A stretch of 64,000 nt of DNA from JBFLYH01 sp964630235 (GTDB lineage Bacteria; Oederibacteriota; JAAXVQ01; JAUVAV01). Position numbers and translations under genes: made by a program. The stretch is taken from assembly GCA_964630235.1 (NCBI GenBank), contig CAZVUO010000003.1, positions 124,001 through 188,000 on the forward strand. Direction: 5' to 3'. Below are positions 42,382 through 50,988 of the stretch, piece by piece (position 1 is the stretch's first letter; every line of letters starts with the position of its first letter). Under the pieces are notes generated by a model. That model was given only the letters and a program-made list of their open reading frames with translations. It ran no database searches and had not been told where the DNA came from.

Positions 42382-43098
42382 ATGAAATTCCTCAAAAGCA
42401 TGCTTCCGTTGCTAGCCTGGTCGTTCCTGTGCGTGCCCTTTCTTCACGCCGACCCTCTCGGCGAGGAACTGATGGGCAAGGTGATGGCCAACGAACCCCG
42501 GGCCGTGGCCGCGCTCCTGGACAAGGGCGCGGACGTGAATTACCAGGACCCCTCGTACGGCAGCACGCCGCTCATGATGGCCTGCAACTATGGCTTTACG
42601 GACATCGCCAACCTGCTCCTGGACAAGGGCGCGGACGTCAATCGGCAGGCCAAGAACGGCAGCACGGCCTTGATCGGCGCGGCCCGGCAATCCAAGGAAT
42701 TGGTGGAACTGCTCCTGGACAAGGGCGCGGACGTCAAACAGATTTCGCCTGCCACGGCCGGCCCCTTCACCACCAGCGTCGTGCGCGTGCTCAGCGGGGA
42801 CGGAACCACGGACATCGCCGAGTTGCTCCTGGAAAAAGGCGCGGACGTGGACGAAGCCGCGAGCGAGGGACGGATGGCCGGCTACACCCCCCTCATGATG
42901 GCCGCGGGCAACGGCAACCTCGCGCTGGTGGAATTCCTGGTGGAACATGGCGCCAACGTGAACGCGCAAGCGGCGGACGGGACCACGGCCCTTCAGAAAG
43001 CGCAGGGGAAAAAGGCCAAGGACGTCGTGGCCTTCCTGAAAAAACAGGTTGCCAAAGCCGCCAAACCCGCGGGCAAGGGCAAAGGCAAGAAAAAATAG
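42382..43098 (+). CDS. Exported ankyrin-repeat protein
   Basis: 238 residues. A signal peptide ends at FLHAD (residue 23). Five to six ankyrin repeats follow (about 28-215), each with a nearly constant LLLDKGADV(N/K) helix end, e.g. GSTPLMMACNYGFTDIANLL. A basic tail ends the protein (AGKGKGKKK). Periplasmic ankyrin proteins mediate protein contacts and are often linked to oxidative-stress defence; no partner is evident. GGAGG precedes the ATG and TATACT at 42330-42335 is a likely -10 box. The nearly identical LDKG blocks at DNA level suggest recent repeat duplication. Confidence 0.85.
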   Translation: MKFLKSMLPLLAWSFLCVPFLHADPLGEELMGKVMANEPRAVAALLDKGADVNYQDPSYGSTPLMMACNYGFTDIANLLLDKGADVNRQAKNGSTALIGAARQSKELVELLLDKGADVKQISPATAGPFTTSVVRVLSGDGTTDIAELLLEKGADVDEAASEGRMAGYTPLMMAAGNGNLALVEFLVEHGANVNAQAADGTTALQKAQGKKAKDVVAFLKKQVAKAAKPAGKGKGKKK

Positions 43099-43116
43099 TC
43101 CGGCGTTTTTCCGGCT

Positions 43117-44790
43117 TTAACCTTTTATCCTTTCATACGTCCACATGGCCACCCCGCCGTCCATAACCCGGACGTCTTTACATCCCTCGGCCTTGAGGAT
43201 CAGGGCCGCCTCGTAACCGCGCAAAGAGATCTTGCAGAAAGCGATGATCTCCTTATCTTTGGGCAGTTCCTGCCAGCGCGCGCGCAGAGCCCCCAGGGGG
43301 ATCAAGGTGGACCCTGGCAGCCGCACCTCATCATACTCGGCTTGGCTGCGCACATCCAGAAAGACAAAGTCTTCCTTGCGGTCCAGTTTGGCTTTGACTT
43401 CCGCGGGCGTGATGCCCGTCATGTAGCCGTCAATCTTGTTCCGCGCCACGTTGGCGCCCGTGATCAGGCTGTCCATGGCCATGGAATAGGGCGGCGCGTA
43501 GCAGAGATCGAGGTTGGCGATCTGGTCCACGGTCATGCGGTTGGCAATGGCCACGGCCGCCACGTCAATGCGCTTGTCCGCATCGCCCGGGCCCGTGCCC
43601 TGTACGCCCAGGAGCCGCCGGGTCTTCGCGTCCACCACCAGCTTGAGCAGCAGCGTCTTGGAGGTCGGCATGAAGTGCGAACGGTCCGGCCCGGGCGCGT
43701 AGGCCGTGACCACCTGGTAGTTCAGGCCGCGCGCCGTGGCCTCGTTCAGGCCGGTCTTGCCCACCGTGTAATCGAAGACCTTGCAAATGAAGCTCCCCAG
43801 CACTCCCGGAAAGACGTCGCGCACGCCGCAGATATTGTTGGCCGCCACCCGCGCCTGTTTGTTGGCCGTGGATCCCATGGGCATGTAACAGGGCTTGCGG
43901 GTGGCCAAATCCATGGATTCCACGCAGTCGCCGGCCGCGTAGATGTCCGGATCCGAGGTGCATTGATAAGGATCCACCTGGATGGCGCCCGTGGCGCCGA
44001 TCTCCAATCCCGCGTCCTTCGCCAGTTTGACCTGGGGACGGACGCCGACTGCCAGAATGACCATGTCCGCCGGCAGGACGCCCTGGCTGGTCTTGACCGC
44101 GCGGACCGCGCCCTCGCCCTCGAAGGCCTGAACCTCGGTGTTGGTCAGGATCTTGACCCCGTGGCTTTCCATGTGCTGGGTCACGAGGCGCGCCATTTCC
44201 TGATCCAGCATGCGCAAGATCTGCGGGAGCATCTCGATCATGGTGACCCGGCAGCCCTTATGCGTGAGGGCTTCGGTGATCTCCACGCCGATCAGGCCGC
44301 CGCCCACGATCACCACGTCCTTGGCTTTCCCCTCCGCCAGCTGGGCTTTGATACCCTCCGCGTCCTCCACGCCGTGCAGGGTGAAGACGTTTTTCAGCTC
44401 GCGTCCCGGGATGGGCGGAATGACCGGCGCGGCGCCGGTGGCCAGGAGCAGCTTGTCGTAGGGCAGCCAGGCTTCCTGCCCGTCGGCCAGGGCGCGCACC
44501 CGCACGCGTCTGCCTTTTCGGTCAATCTCCAGGGCTTCGGTTTGCGTCCTCACGTGCACGTTTTTCACCTTCTGGAAAAACACCGGGTCCCGCACCACGC
44601 CCACGGGCGTGCACATGAGCTCCTTCTGTTCCTTGACCTCGCCTGACACGTAATACGGCAGACCGCATCCGGCGTAGGAAAGGTATTTGTCCTTCTCCAC
44701 GATCGTGACATCCGCCTCCGGATTGAGACGGATGATCTTCGAGGCCGCTTTGGGTCCCGCGGCCACGCCGCCGACAATAACGACTTTCAT
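43117..44790 (-). CDS. CoA-disulfide-reductase-type FAD/NAD(P) oxidoreductase fused to rhodanese domain
   Basis: 557 residues. FAD motif VVIVGGVAAGPKAASK opens the protein; the single redox cysteine of the CoADR/NADH-oxidase group is SYAGCGLPYY (Cys42). The NAD motif VVIVGGGLIGVEITEAL and the second FAD motif DIYAAGDCVE follow, then the dimerisation domain to about residue 450. A rhodanese domain (about 455-557) contains VFLDVRSQAEYDEVRLPGST and active-site Cys in AFCKISLRGYEAA. CoADR-rhodanese fusions reduce CoA persulfide or polysulfide with NAD(P)H, linking to sulfur metabolism. It is the last gene of the 15-gene operon, 68 bases after its neighbour. Confidence 0.9.
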   Translation of the reverse strand: MKVVIVGGVAAGPKAASKIIRLNPEADVTIVEKDKYLSYAGCGLPYYVSGEVKEQKELMCTPVGVVRDPVFFQKVKNVHVRTQTEALEIDRKGRRVRVRALADGQEAWLPYDKLLLATGAAPVIPPIPGRELKNVFTLHGVEDAEGIKAQLAEGKAKDVVIVGGGLIGVEITEALTHKGCRVTMIEMLPQILRMLDQEMARLVTQHMESHGVKILTNTEVQAFEGEGAVRAVKTSQGVLPADMVILAVGVRPQVKLAKDAGLEIGATGAIQVDPYQCTSDPDIYAAGDCVESMDLATRKPCYMPMGSTANKQARVAANNICGVRDVFPGVLGSFICKVFDYTVGKTGLNEATARGLNYQVVTAYAPGPDRSHFMPTSKTLLLKLVVDAKTRRLLGVQGTGPGDADKRIDVAAVAIANRMTVDQIANLDLCYAPPYSMAMDSLITGANVARNKIDGYMTGITPAEVKAKLDRKEDFVFLDVRSQAEYDEVRLPGSTLIPLGALRARWQELPKDKEIIAFCKISLRGYEAALILKAEGCKDVRVMDGGVAMWTYERIKG

Positions 44791-44858
44791 TCGATGCCCT
44801 CCCGTGCTGAGTGTTCCGGACACCGGTCCGGATGTTTTCCCGCCGCGAACCAGCGGTT

Positions 44859-45695
44859 TTAAAATTCCAATCTGTCTCCGGCCCGCACTGGCGCGCAGCG
44901 CCGGCCAAATTGCCGTCCAAACGCCTCCTGCGCCGCCGCGCCCGTGCAGTGCGCGGGATGCAGGGATCCGATCCCCAGCCGTTCCAGGGCCGTGATGGTC
45001 TTTTGCAGGCGGTCCGCTCCCGCGCGCAACAGATGCATGCCGCCGATCACGGCCCGCCATGGCCGGCCGGGTCTCAGCGCGCGGATGTAATCCAGCGTGT
45101 TGATCACGCCCGCGTGGGCGCACCCCAGCACCGCCACCAGCCCTTGCGGCGTGTCGAAAAAAACCGCCTGGTCGTCCACCAGATCGTCCGGCCTGCGCCC
45201 CAGGGCGTCTTGATAAAACGGGCCACCCACATCCTCGTAATCCGTGCGCCGCGGGATGGGGCCGGTGAGCCAGAGTCCGGGGATCACTTCCACCGGCCGG
45301 GTCGTTTCGACCCAGTTCCCGGCCAAGGCGCGGGCTTGGGCGGCCAGCAAGGGCGCGGTGCCGATAGCGCGCGACGGTTCGCCGGCCGGGCAGGCATATT
45401 TCGGCCCCCAGGCCGCCGGGTGGGCGTACACGGCCACACGCGCGGCCTGGGACAGCGCCCCGGCCAGGCCTCCAGTATGATCGTAGTGGCCGTGGCTGAG
45501 CAGAACCGCCTCCAGCCGTTCCCAGGGCAGGCCCAGCGCCGCCGCGTTGGGCGCTAGCGCCGGACCCTGGCCGGTGTCCAGCAGGACCTGGCGACCGCCA
45601 CATTCCAGCCAGGCGCTCCAGCCGTGTTCGGCCCGCAGGCGGGGATCGCGCGCCTCGTCGTTCACCACGACCGTCACGCGGACTTCAGGCGCCAT
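44859..45695 (-). CDS. MBL-fold metallohydrolase, MptE/MBF-phosphate-synthase-like
   Basis: 278 residues. The metal-binding motif is LLSHGHYDHTGGL (HxHxDH); later ligands are in VLGCAHAGVINTLDY and GGMHLL. The N-terminal VVVNDEARDPRLRAEHGWSA and VDDQAVFFDTPQGLVAVLGC segments match the subgroup annotated as 7,8-dihydropterin-6-yl-methyl-4-(ribofuranosyl)aminobenzene-phosphate synthase. In bacteria that annotation is often only positional, so the real substrate is uncertain. The ATG overlaps the PaaI gene by 11 bases. Confidence 0.82.
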   Translation of the reverse strand: MAPEVRVTVVVNDEARDPRLRAEHGWSAWLECGGRQVLLDTGQGPALAPNAAALGLPWERLEAVLLSHGHYDHTGGLAGALSQAARVAVYAHPAAWGPKYACPAGEPSRAIGTAPLLAAQARALAGNWVETTRPVEVIPGLWLTGPIPRRTDYEDVGGPFYQDALGRRPDDLVDDQAVFFDTPQGLVAVLGCAHAGVINTLDYIRALRPGRPWRAVIGGMHLLRAGADRLQKTITALERLGIGSLHPAHCTGAAAQEAFGRQFGRRCAPVRAGDRLEF

Positions 45696-46143
45696 GAACG
45701 GTTTTCCTGGGCAAGTGTTCGGGCTGAATAAACTTGCCCCAGGCCGAGGCCTTGAGCAGGCCGTCCTGGCGCAGTTCCGCGCGGACCCGGCTCATCCAGT
45801 GCGAGTGCTGTTCAAGCCAGGCACGGATCACGGCGTTTTGTCCGATGGCCACAGGCGCGTGGTAGCGGACGTTCAGTTCGGCCGTGACCGCCGCCTGGCC
45901 GCAGGCGAACAGGCAATTGGTCATGGCGCTGTCCAGCAGCGAGGCAATGATCCCGCCGTGCAGGCGTTCGGCATATCCCGCGAACCGCTCGGCGCAGGCA
46001 AAAACCGCCTCCACGCCGCCTTCGGCCAGGGCGTGAAAGCGGAGCTGCAGGCCCTGCGGATTGTCCGACCCGCAGACCACGCAGCGGCCATGCCGGGCGC
46101 TCCCCAGATTTTCAAGTTCTCTCTGCCGCAGAATCGGGCTCAT
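45685..46143 (-). CDS. PaaI-family hotdog thioesterase
   Basis: 152 residues. The hotdog core includes RLHGGIIASLLDSAMTNCLF (catalytic region) and VTAELNVRYHAPVAIGQNAV. The N-terminus has CVVCGSDNPQGLQLRF, a segment common to a subgroup with CxxC. These enzymes hydrolyse acyl- or aryl-CoA esters. It overlaps both neighbours (4 bases with the NifU-Mrp gene, 11 with the MBL gene). A CoA-related link with the CoADR-rhodanese gene two positions downstream is possible. Confidence 0.85.
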   Translation of the reverse strand: MSPILRQRELENLGSARHGRCVVCGSDNPQGLQLRFHALAEGGVEAVFACAERFAGYAERLHGGIIASLLDSAMTNCLFACGQAAVTAELNVRYHAPVAIGQNAVIRAWLEQHSHWMSRVRAELRQDGLLKASAWGKFIQPEHLPRKTVHGA

Positions 46144-47438
46144 GCTCTTTCGCTCCGGGGGTTTTCCACGAAAGCGGCCAGGGGCCCGATAATGCCCCGC
46201 ATGATCCCGGCCGTGGGGGTCGCGGCAAAGTGGTGGATGAACGCCCGGCCCTGATCGCAGGCCTCGGCGATCTTCGGGTCAATGGGGATCGAACCCAAAA
46301 ACGGCACCTGCATATCCTCGGCCATCTGCTTGCCTCCCCCTGACCGGAATATCGAAGTGACCTCCCCGCACTTGGGGCACGCAAACCCGCTCATGTTCTC
46401 CACCACGCCCAGCACGGGCACCTGCAATTGTTTGCAAAACGTGATGGATTTGCGCACGTCCACCGCCGCCACTTTTTGCGGCGTGGTCACGACGACCGCT
46501 CCGTCGAGCTTGCCGATCAGCTGGCAGACCGACAGGGGCTCATCGCCGGTTCCCGGCGGGGAATCAATGATCAGGCAGTCGAGATCCCCCCAGGCCACGT
46601 CCTTGAGGAACTGTTTGATCACACCCATTTTCATGGGGCCGCGCCAGATGACCGCGTCGTCCGGATTTTTCAGGAGAAATCCCAACGACATGACCTTCAT
46701 GCCGCCCAGTTCCACCGGCAGCAGGCCCGCCTCGTCTCCCTGAACCCCTTCGCCCTCCAGTCCCAGCAGGGTGGGAATGCTGGGTCCGTGGATATCCACA
46801 TCCAGCAGGCCCACGCGCCTGCCTGCCAGCATCAAGGCCGTGGCCAGGTTGACCGCGACCGTGGATTTGCCCACGCCGCCCTTGCCGGAAAGCACCACGA
46901 TCTTTTTACGGATACGGCAGAGCCGGGATTGCAGTTGGCGGCGCTCTTCGAACTCCTTTTGATCCTCGTCCGGATGGGGCGCGGCGGCCGGACAGGTCTT
47001 GTCTCCGCAAGTCTCGCAGGAGGCAGGCCGGTCCGGATTTGGCGGGCCGGACGTCCGCTGCCGCTCGAGCCACGCCGCGCACGCCGCCTGCAGCGTCTTG
47101 GCGGCCAGCAGGGCGCAGTGCTCGTGCTCCGAGGGCAGGCCGTGCAGGCCCTCCAAAATGACTTTTGGCTCCATCACGGCCGCGTCTGCAACGCGTTTGC
47201 CCTTGACCAGGCAGGTGGCCATGCTGCCGCACGCCAGCGACGGCCCGCAACCCGTGGTGGTAAAGGAGGCTTTTTGGACCTTGCCCTGATTGACCTTCAG
47301 CCAGAATTCCATCGTATCCCCGCAGGGTCCGGTCTGGCGCGCGTAACTGTCGTAGGGTTCCAACGGCCCCTGGTTCCGCGGATAGGCCGCGTGGTCCCGC
47401 GCATAATCCGAAAGCGTATCAAGTTCTTCGCATGCCAT
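46140..47438 (-). CDS. NifU-like scaffold fused to Mrp/Nbp35 ATPase
   Basis: 432 residues. Residues 1-125 are an IscU/NifU-N scaffold with three ligand cysteines, GPCGD (Cys39), TTGCGPSLACGS (Cys64) and EHCALLAAKTL (Cys108). A linker holds CETCGDKTC (141-149) and Cys174, resembling the Nbp35 N-terminal cluster site. Residues 178-425 are a Mrp ATPase: Walker A SGKGGVGKST, switch DSPPGTGDE, and the bridging CPKC (354-357). The fusion joins cluster assembly and cluster carrying in one chain. The stop overlaps the PaaI gene by 4 bases. It lies 15 bases after the second ferredoxin-MinD gene. Confidence 0.88.
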   Translation of the reverse strand: MACEELDTLSDYARDHAAYPRNQGPLEPYDSYARQTGPCGDTMEFWLKVNQGKVQKASFTTTGCGPSLACGSMATCLVKGKRVADAAVMEPKVILEGLHGLPSEHEHCALLAAKTLQAACAAWLERQRTSGPPNPDRPASCETCGDKTCPAAAPHPDEDQKEFEERRQLQSRLCRIRKKIVVLSGKGGVGKSTVAVNLATALMLAGRRVGLLDVDIHGPSIPTLLGLEGEGVQGDEAGLLPVELGGMKVMSLGFLLKNPDDAVIWRGPMKMGVIKQFLKDVAWGDLDCLIIDSPPGTGDEPLSVCQLIGKLDGAVVVTTPQKVAAVDVRKSITFCKQLQVPVLGVVENMSGFACPKCGEVTSIFRSGGGKQMAEDMQVPFLGSIPIDPKIAEACDQGRAFIHHFAATPTAGIMRGIIGPLAAFVENPRSERA

Positions 47439-47453
47439 CGTCTTCCCTTTCCC

Positions 47454-48323
47454 CTAAGAGTTCAAGGCCCGCCATATTTTCCTAATGTCCTCCGCCGCGG
47501 GCGAAGCGGTCTCCATCACGGTCCGCTCCTGGAGTTGCGCCCGGGTCACGGTCGGGTCGTAAGCGATCCGTCCCGCCAGGCGCGCGCCTTCCTGGCGGGC
47601 CAGGGCCTCGATCTTTCCCGCCATCTCAGGATTAATGTCCCATTTGTTCACGCAGACCGCGGCTTCCACCCCAAAGTGCCGGGTCAGCGCGAGCACCCGC
47701 TTCAGATCATGCTCCCCGGACACAGTGGGTTCGGTGACCACCAGCACCAGCGTGGCGCCTCCCACGGAGGCGATCACCGGACAGCCAATGCCTGGCGGCC
47801 CGTCCACGATCACCCAGGGGCGGTGCTCCAGTTCCGCCAGGCGCCGGGCTTCCTGGCGGACCACGGTGACCAGCTTGCCGGAGTTCTCGGCCGCCGCGTT
47901 CAGCCGGGCATGGACCACGGGGCCGAAACGGGTCTCGGAAACCATCCATTCCCCGCAGCGGCGTTCCGGGAAATCAATGGCCTTGTCCGGGCAGAAACGC
48001 ACGCAGACCCCGCAGCCCTCGCAGGCGGCCGGGTCCACGCTGAACTCCCCGTCCTGCCGCCGGATGGCTTGAAAACGGCAGAGCCGCTCGCACTCGCCGC
48101 AGCGGGTGCAATCCGCTTGCCGGATCACCGCCTCCCGGCCCGCGAAGAACTCGTGTCGCGCCCGGTGTGTGGGCGCCAGGAGCAGATGCAGGTCCGCAGC
48201 GTCCACGTCGCAGTCGGCGAGCACCGGCCGTTCGGCCAGCGCGGCCAGGGAAGCTGCCACGCTGGTCTTGCCGGTCCCGCCTTTGCCGCTGATCACGACC
48301 AGTTCTTGGACTGTTCCGCTCAT
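47454..48323 (-). CDS. MinD-family ATPase with inserted 2x[4Fe-4S] ferredoxin (second copy)
   Basis: 289 residues. Walker A SGKGGTGKTS (12-21), then an inserted ferredoxin with CTRCGECERLC (Cys72, 75, 78, 82) and CEGCGVCVRFC (101, 104, 107, 111), then VIVDGPPGIGCPVIAS and VLVVTEPTVSGEHDL. This deviant-Walker ATPase family is known from Desulfovibrio orange-protein loci and from many anaerobes, usually as adjacent pairs with NifX-like proteins. Here the two copies are separated by four genes. It probably couples ATP hydrolysis to redox or cluster transfer. Confidence 0.9.
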   Translation of the reverse strand: MSGTVQELVVISGKGGTGKTSVAASLAALAERPVLADCDVDAADLHLLLAPTHRARHEFFAGREAVIRQADCTRCGECERLCRFQAIRRQDGEFSVDPAACEGCGVCVRFCPDKAIDFPERRCGEWMVSETRFGPVVHARLNAAAENSGKLVTVVRQEARRLAELEHRPWVIVDGPPGIGCPVIASVGGATLVLVVTEPTVSGEHDLKRVLALTRHFGVEAAVCVNKWDINPEMAGKIEALARQEGARLAGRIAYDPTVTRAQLQERTVMETASPAAEDIRKIWRALNS

Positions 48324-48330
48324 GCCGCCC

Positions 48331-49602
48331 TCACTCCTGGTGCCGGACCAACAAGGTCCCGACCGCCGCGCCGGTATGCGCGGCGATCACCGGACATTTC
48401 ACCTGCAGAAGAAACACCGCCGGTTTCTCCCCGCCAGCCAGCGTTTCATAATTGCCCTGTCCCTTGGCGATCACGAGGTCGCTCGCCCGGAAAGCCTCTC
48501 GGAACGCGGCCGAACAATCGTCCAGCACGGTTCCCGGCGCATCCGAACCATTATCCATCACCGCGGCGATATCGCCGATGCCCGCGGCGGCGGCATCCTC
48601 CAGCGTGGCGTCATTGATCACAGGCCTGCCCCGCACCGCCACGGTCACCGCGCCAGGCGGCAGGAGCATGAGCAGGGGGCGGTCAAACACGATCTCGCCC
48701 GCATTGTCCGCCAGGAACATGATCCGCCGCGCCTGCGCCGCCCGGGTGAACACCCCGCGCCAGTCGCCCGAGAGCGGCTGGGTGAACACGCGTTCCAGCG
48801 CTTCCAGGGCTTGGGCCAGCTCCAGCCCGCTCTTGGCGCCGGCGTCAAGGATGTTGCCGCCGATGGACAGGCGCACGGCCGCCTCCTGCGCGGTCATGCC
48901 CTCCGGTATTTTCCGCATCACGTCCGGCAACAAGGCGAGGGCCGCCTGGTTCAGGTCAGACTTCATGCGCCGGTAGGGGTCCTCGCACCCGGTCCGTTCC
49001 CGGATCAGGCGCTGGATGCGCTGGCTGACCACTGGCGGCACGGCCCCCTGGCTGCCGGATCCGGCCAGCTCCTTGATCTCGCGGAGCAAAACCTCCCTGA
49101 CCGCGGCGGACGCCTTGGCCATCGCCAGGGCCTCCTCGGCCTGCCGCAGAAAACAGGGTGCGCAGGCCGCGCAGGAACGCAGCGGGGCGGTCTCCTGCCG
49201 CCGGTCGAAGCGGCCGGTCCTGAGCAAAACCAGGGTGCAGGCATTCAGCACCTCAATGCCCGCGTTCGCCAGCACCCTGGCCAGTTCGGGATTTTCCGCG
49301 CCCGGATTGAAAATAATCCGCCGCGGCCTGGCGCAAAGCAGCTCCTCCCGCAGGGCGGCCGAGCGTTCAGGGGACAGATAAACGGTAATGGTGTCCAGGG
49401 CGGCCGCCACGTCGGACAAGCGTTTGTAAACCGTCAGGCCGGCGATCCGGGACACGGCCGGATGCACCGGAAACACGGCGTAGCCCATCCGCTCGAGCAA
49501 CAGGACCGCTTGGTGGCTGTAACGCTCGGGTTTGGCGCTGGCGCCGAGCACGGCCACGGTGGTGGCCTTGGCGGCGCGGGGCACGGCTGGCGCGTCATCC
49601 AT
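48331..49602 (-). CDS. CoA-binding domain fused to DUF89/ARMT1-type phosphatase domain
   Basis: 423 residues from the ATG at 49602 behind GGAGG; the upstream frame (from 49713) runs into the previous gene. Residues 12-130 form a CoA-binding Rossmann domain (VAVLGASAKPERYSH, IIFNPGAENPELARV). Residues 141-423 are DUF89: CAACAPCFLRQAEEALA (Cys144, 147, 150), GGNILDAG, metal site FLADNAGEIVFDRPLL and KGQGNYETL. DUF89 proteins are metal-dependent phosphatases that remove damaged phosphometabolites. The fusion suggests a CoA-pathway or nucleotide-related substrate; that is inference. Confidence 0.87.
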   Translation of the reverse strand: MDDAPAVPRAAKATTVAVLGASAKPERYSHQAVLLLERMGYAVFPVHPAVSRIAGLTVYKRLSDVAAALDTITVYLSPERSAALREELLCARPRRIIFNPGAENPELARVLANAGIEVLNACTLVLLRTGRFDRRQETAPLRSCAACAPCFLRQAEEALAMAKASAAVREVLLREIKELAGSGSQGAVPPVVSQRIQRLIRERTGCEDPYRRMKSDLNQAALALLPDVMRKIPEGMTAQEAAVRLSIGGNILDAGAKSGLELAQALEALERVFTQPLSGDWRGVFTRAAQARRIMFLADNAGEIVFDRPLLMLLPPGAVTVAVRGRPVINDATLEDAAAAGIGDIAAVMDNGSDAPGTVLDDCSAAFREAFRASDLVIAKGQGNYETLAGGEKPAVFLLQVKCPVIAAHTGAAVGTLLVRHQE

Positions 49603-49606
49603 GCGA

Positions 49607-50230
49607 TCAGTTCCCTCCTGGCTTGTCGCCCGACAGAACATACAGCGCCGCGACAGCTGGATCCTGGCTCTGGCAGACCTTCCCGCCCGCCAGGCCCAAG
49701 AAGTATTCCGCATGCGTCCGGACGCTCGCCTTCAGGGCCGCCTCGATCCCTTGCACGCCCGCGTACCTGATCTTGTTCACGTACGAGCCCGGATCAGCGC
49801 GTTTTGCCCGAAAGAACGCCGACTCCGGATTCAAGAGCAGGGCGATCAGACGTCCGCCGGTCCGAAGCACCCGCCAGGCTTCGGCCAGCGCACGCCGGTA
49901 ATCGTCCACGAATTGCAGCGACGCAATGAAGATCACCGCGTCGAACGCCGCCGGGGAGAACGGCAGTTCCTCCGCCCGCCCCACCACGGCGCGGACCCCG
50001 TCCGACGCGCCGTCCAGGACCTCGCGCGAGACATCCAGCCCGGTAACCGAAAAACCCCGCCGGACCAGTTCGCCCTCGACGTCGGCCGGGCCGCAGCCCA
50101 CGCTCAGGACCTCCGGAAAGCCCTCGAGGCGCTCGGCAAGGTACGCGGCCTCCGCGCGGAACACCTGCTGCCAGAATTCCCGCCGGCACGACTCGCGGTA
50201 TTGTTCTTCCGGGGTCCCGGCGCCTGGCAT
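49607..50230 (-). CDS. Class I SAM-dependent methyltransferase
   Basis: 207 residues from the ATG at 50230, preceded by GAGGGGG; a longer frame from 50311 would overlap the ZIP gene. SAM motif I is VLSVGCGPADVEGELVRRGF, motif II VTGLDVSREVLDGA, and LPFSPAAFDAVIFIASLQFV completes the fold. The N-terminal EFWQQVFRAEAAYLAERLEG is typical of UbiE/arsenite-type methyltransferases, but no arsenic-binding cysteines are apparent. The substrate is unknown; location within an operon for metal/Fe-S handling is the only clue. Confidence 0.82.
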   Translation of the reverse strand: MPGAGTPEEQYRESCRREFWQQVFRAEAAYLAERLEGFPEVLSVGCGPADVEGELVRRGFSVTGLDVSREVLDGASDGVRAVVGRAEELPFSPAAFDAVIFIASLQFVDDYRRALAEAWRVLRTGGRLIALLLNPESAFFRAKRADPGSYVNKIRYAGVQGIEAALKASVRTHAEYFLGLAGGKVCQSQDPAVAALYVLSGDKPGGN

Positions 50231-50241
50231 GAAATTCCCCC

Positions 50242-50988
50242 TCACCGGGCGGCCGCAAGCCGAAGGACGTAAATCGTAAGAATGCCTAACACGATCAACG
50301 GCAATTCCCACGCCAGGCTTCGCAACCCGCCGGTTGCGCGCCGCCCCGGCACCAGGTCAGCCAAAGCGATATAAATGAAGCTCGCCGCGGACACCGAAAG
50401 CAGGTAAGGCACCAGCGATTGGGCCACAGGCAAAAGCAAATAGGTCAAAACCGCTCCCAACAACGCGGCGAGACTGGAAAGCAGATTAAAAATAAAAGCC
50501 CGGGCACGCGAAAAACCACTTTCGAGCAGAATCGCGAAATCGCCGAATTCCTGGGGCACTTCATGGGCGATCACGGCCAGGGACGTGGCGATCCCCAGCG
50601 GAACCGATCCCGCGAACGCGGCGGCAATGGCCACGCCATCCACGAAATTGTGCAGGGAATCGCCGATCAGGATCATCGTTCCCGCGCGGGTGTGCACCTC
50701 GCAGGGCTGTTCGTGGCAATGACGCCACAGTGCGAACTTTTCAAGCACATAAAAGAGAATGATCCCCGCCAAAACCGCGGGCAGGACCGCCGTAGCGGGA
50801 AGGCGCAGCAGGGCGTGAGGGATCATGCCGAAAAACGCGGCGCCAAGCAGAGTGCCAATGGCATAGGGAATCAGGATCCCGGTAACCGAGGGCAACTGCT
50901 TCCCTTTTAACAGGAGCAGCAAACCGGCCAGTCCGACCGAGCAGGCAGACCCTGCCATGGTAAACAACAAGATCAGGGAGAGCGTCAT
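50242..50988 (-). CDS. ZIP-family divalent metal transporter
   Basis: 248 residues with about eight membrane helices. The metal-site helices are GDSLHNFVDGVAIAAAF (helix IV) and VIAHEVPQEFGDFAILLESG (helix V). A loop with HCHEQPCEVHTR between helices III and IV probably binds metal. ZIP transporters bring Zn, Fe or Mn into the cytoplasm. In this operon Fe or another cofactor metal is a reasonable guess. The start overlaps nothing but its ATG sits in the 4-base overlap with the radical SAM stop. Confidence 0.9.
   Translation of the reverse strand: MTLSLILLFTMAGSACSVGLAGLLLLLKGKQLPSVTGILIPYAIGTLLGAAFFGMIPHALLRLPATAVLPAVLAGIILFYVLEKFALWRHCHEQPCEVHTRAGTMILIGDSLHNFVDGVAIAAAFAGSVPLGIATSLAVIAHEVPQEFGDFAILLESGFSRARAFIFNLLSSLAALLGAVLTYLLLPVAQSLVPYLLSVSAASFIYIALADLVPGRRATGGLRSLAWELPLIVLGILTIYVLRLAAAR

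Noticed and set aside
43342..44646. 434-codon open frame on the plus strand
   Set aside because: Antisense to the CoADR-rhodanese gene, whose FAD, NAD and rhodanese motifs are clear.
46428..48617. 729-codon open frame on the plus strand
   Set aside because: It lies antisense to the NifU-Mrp and MinD-ferredoxin genes, has His/Arg-rich low-complexity translation and no domain. Long antisense frames are expected at this GC content.
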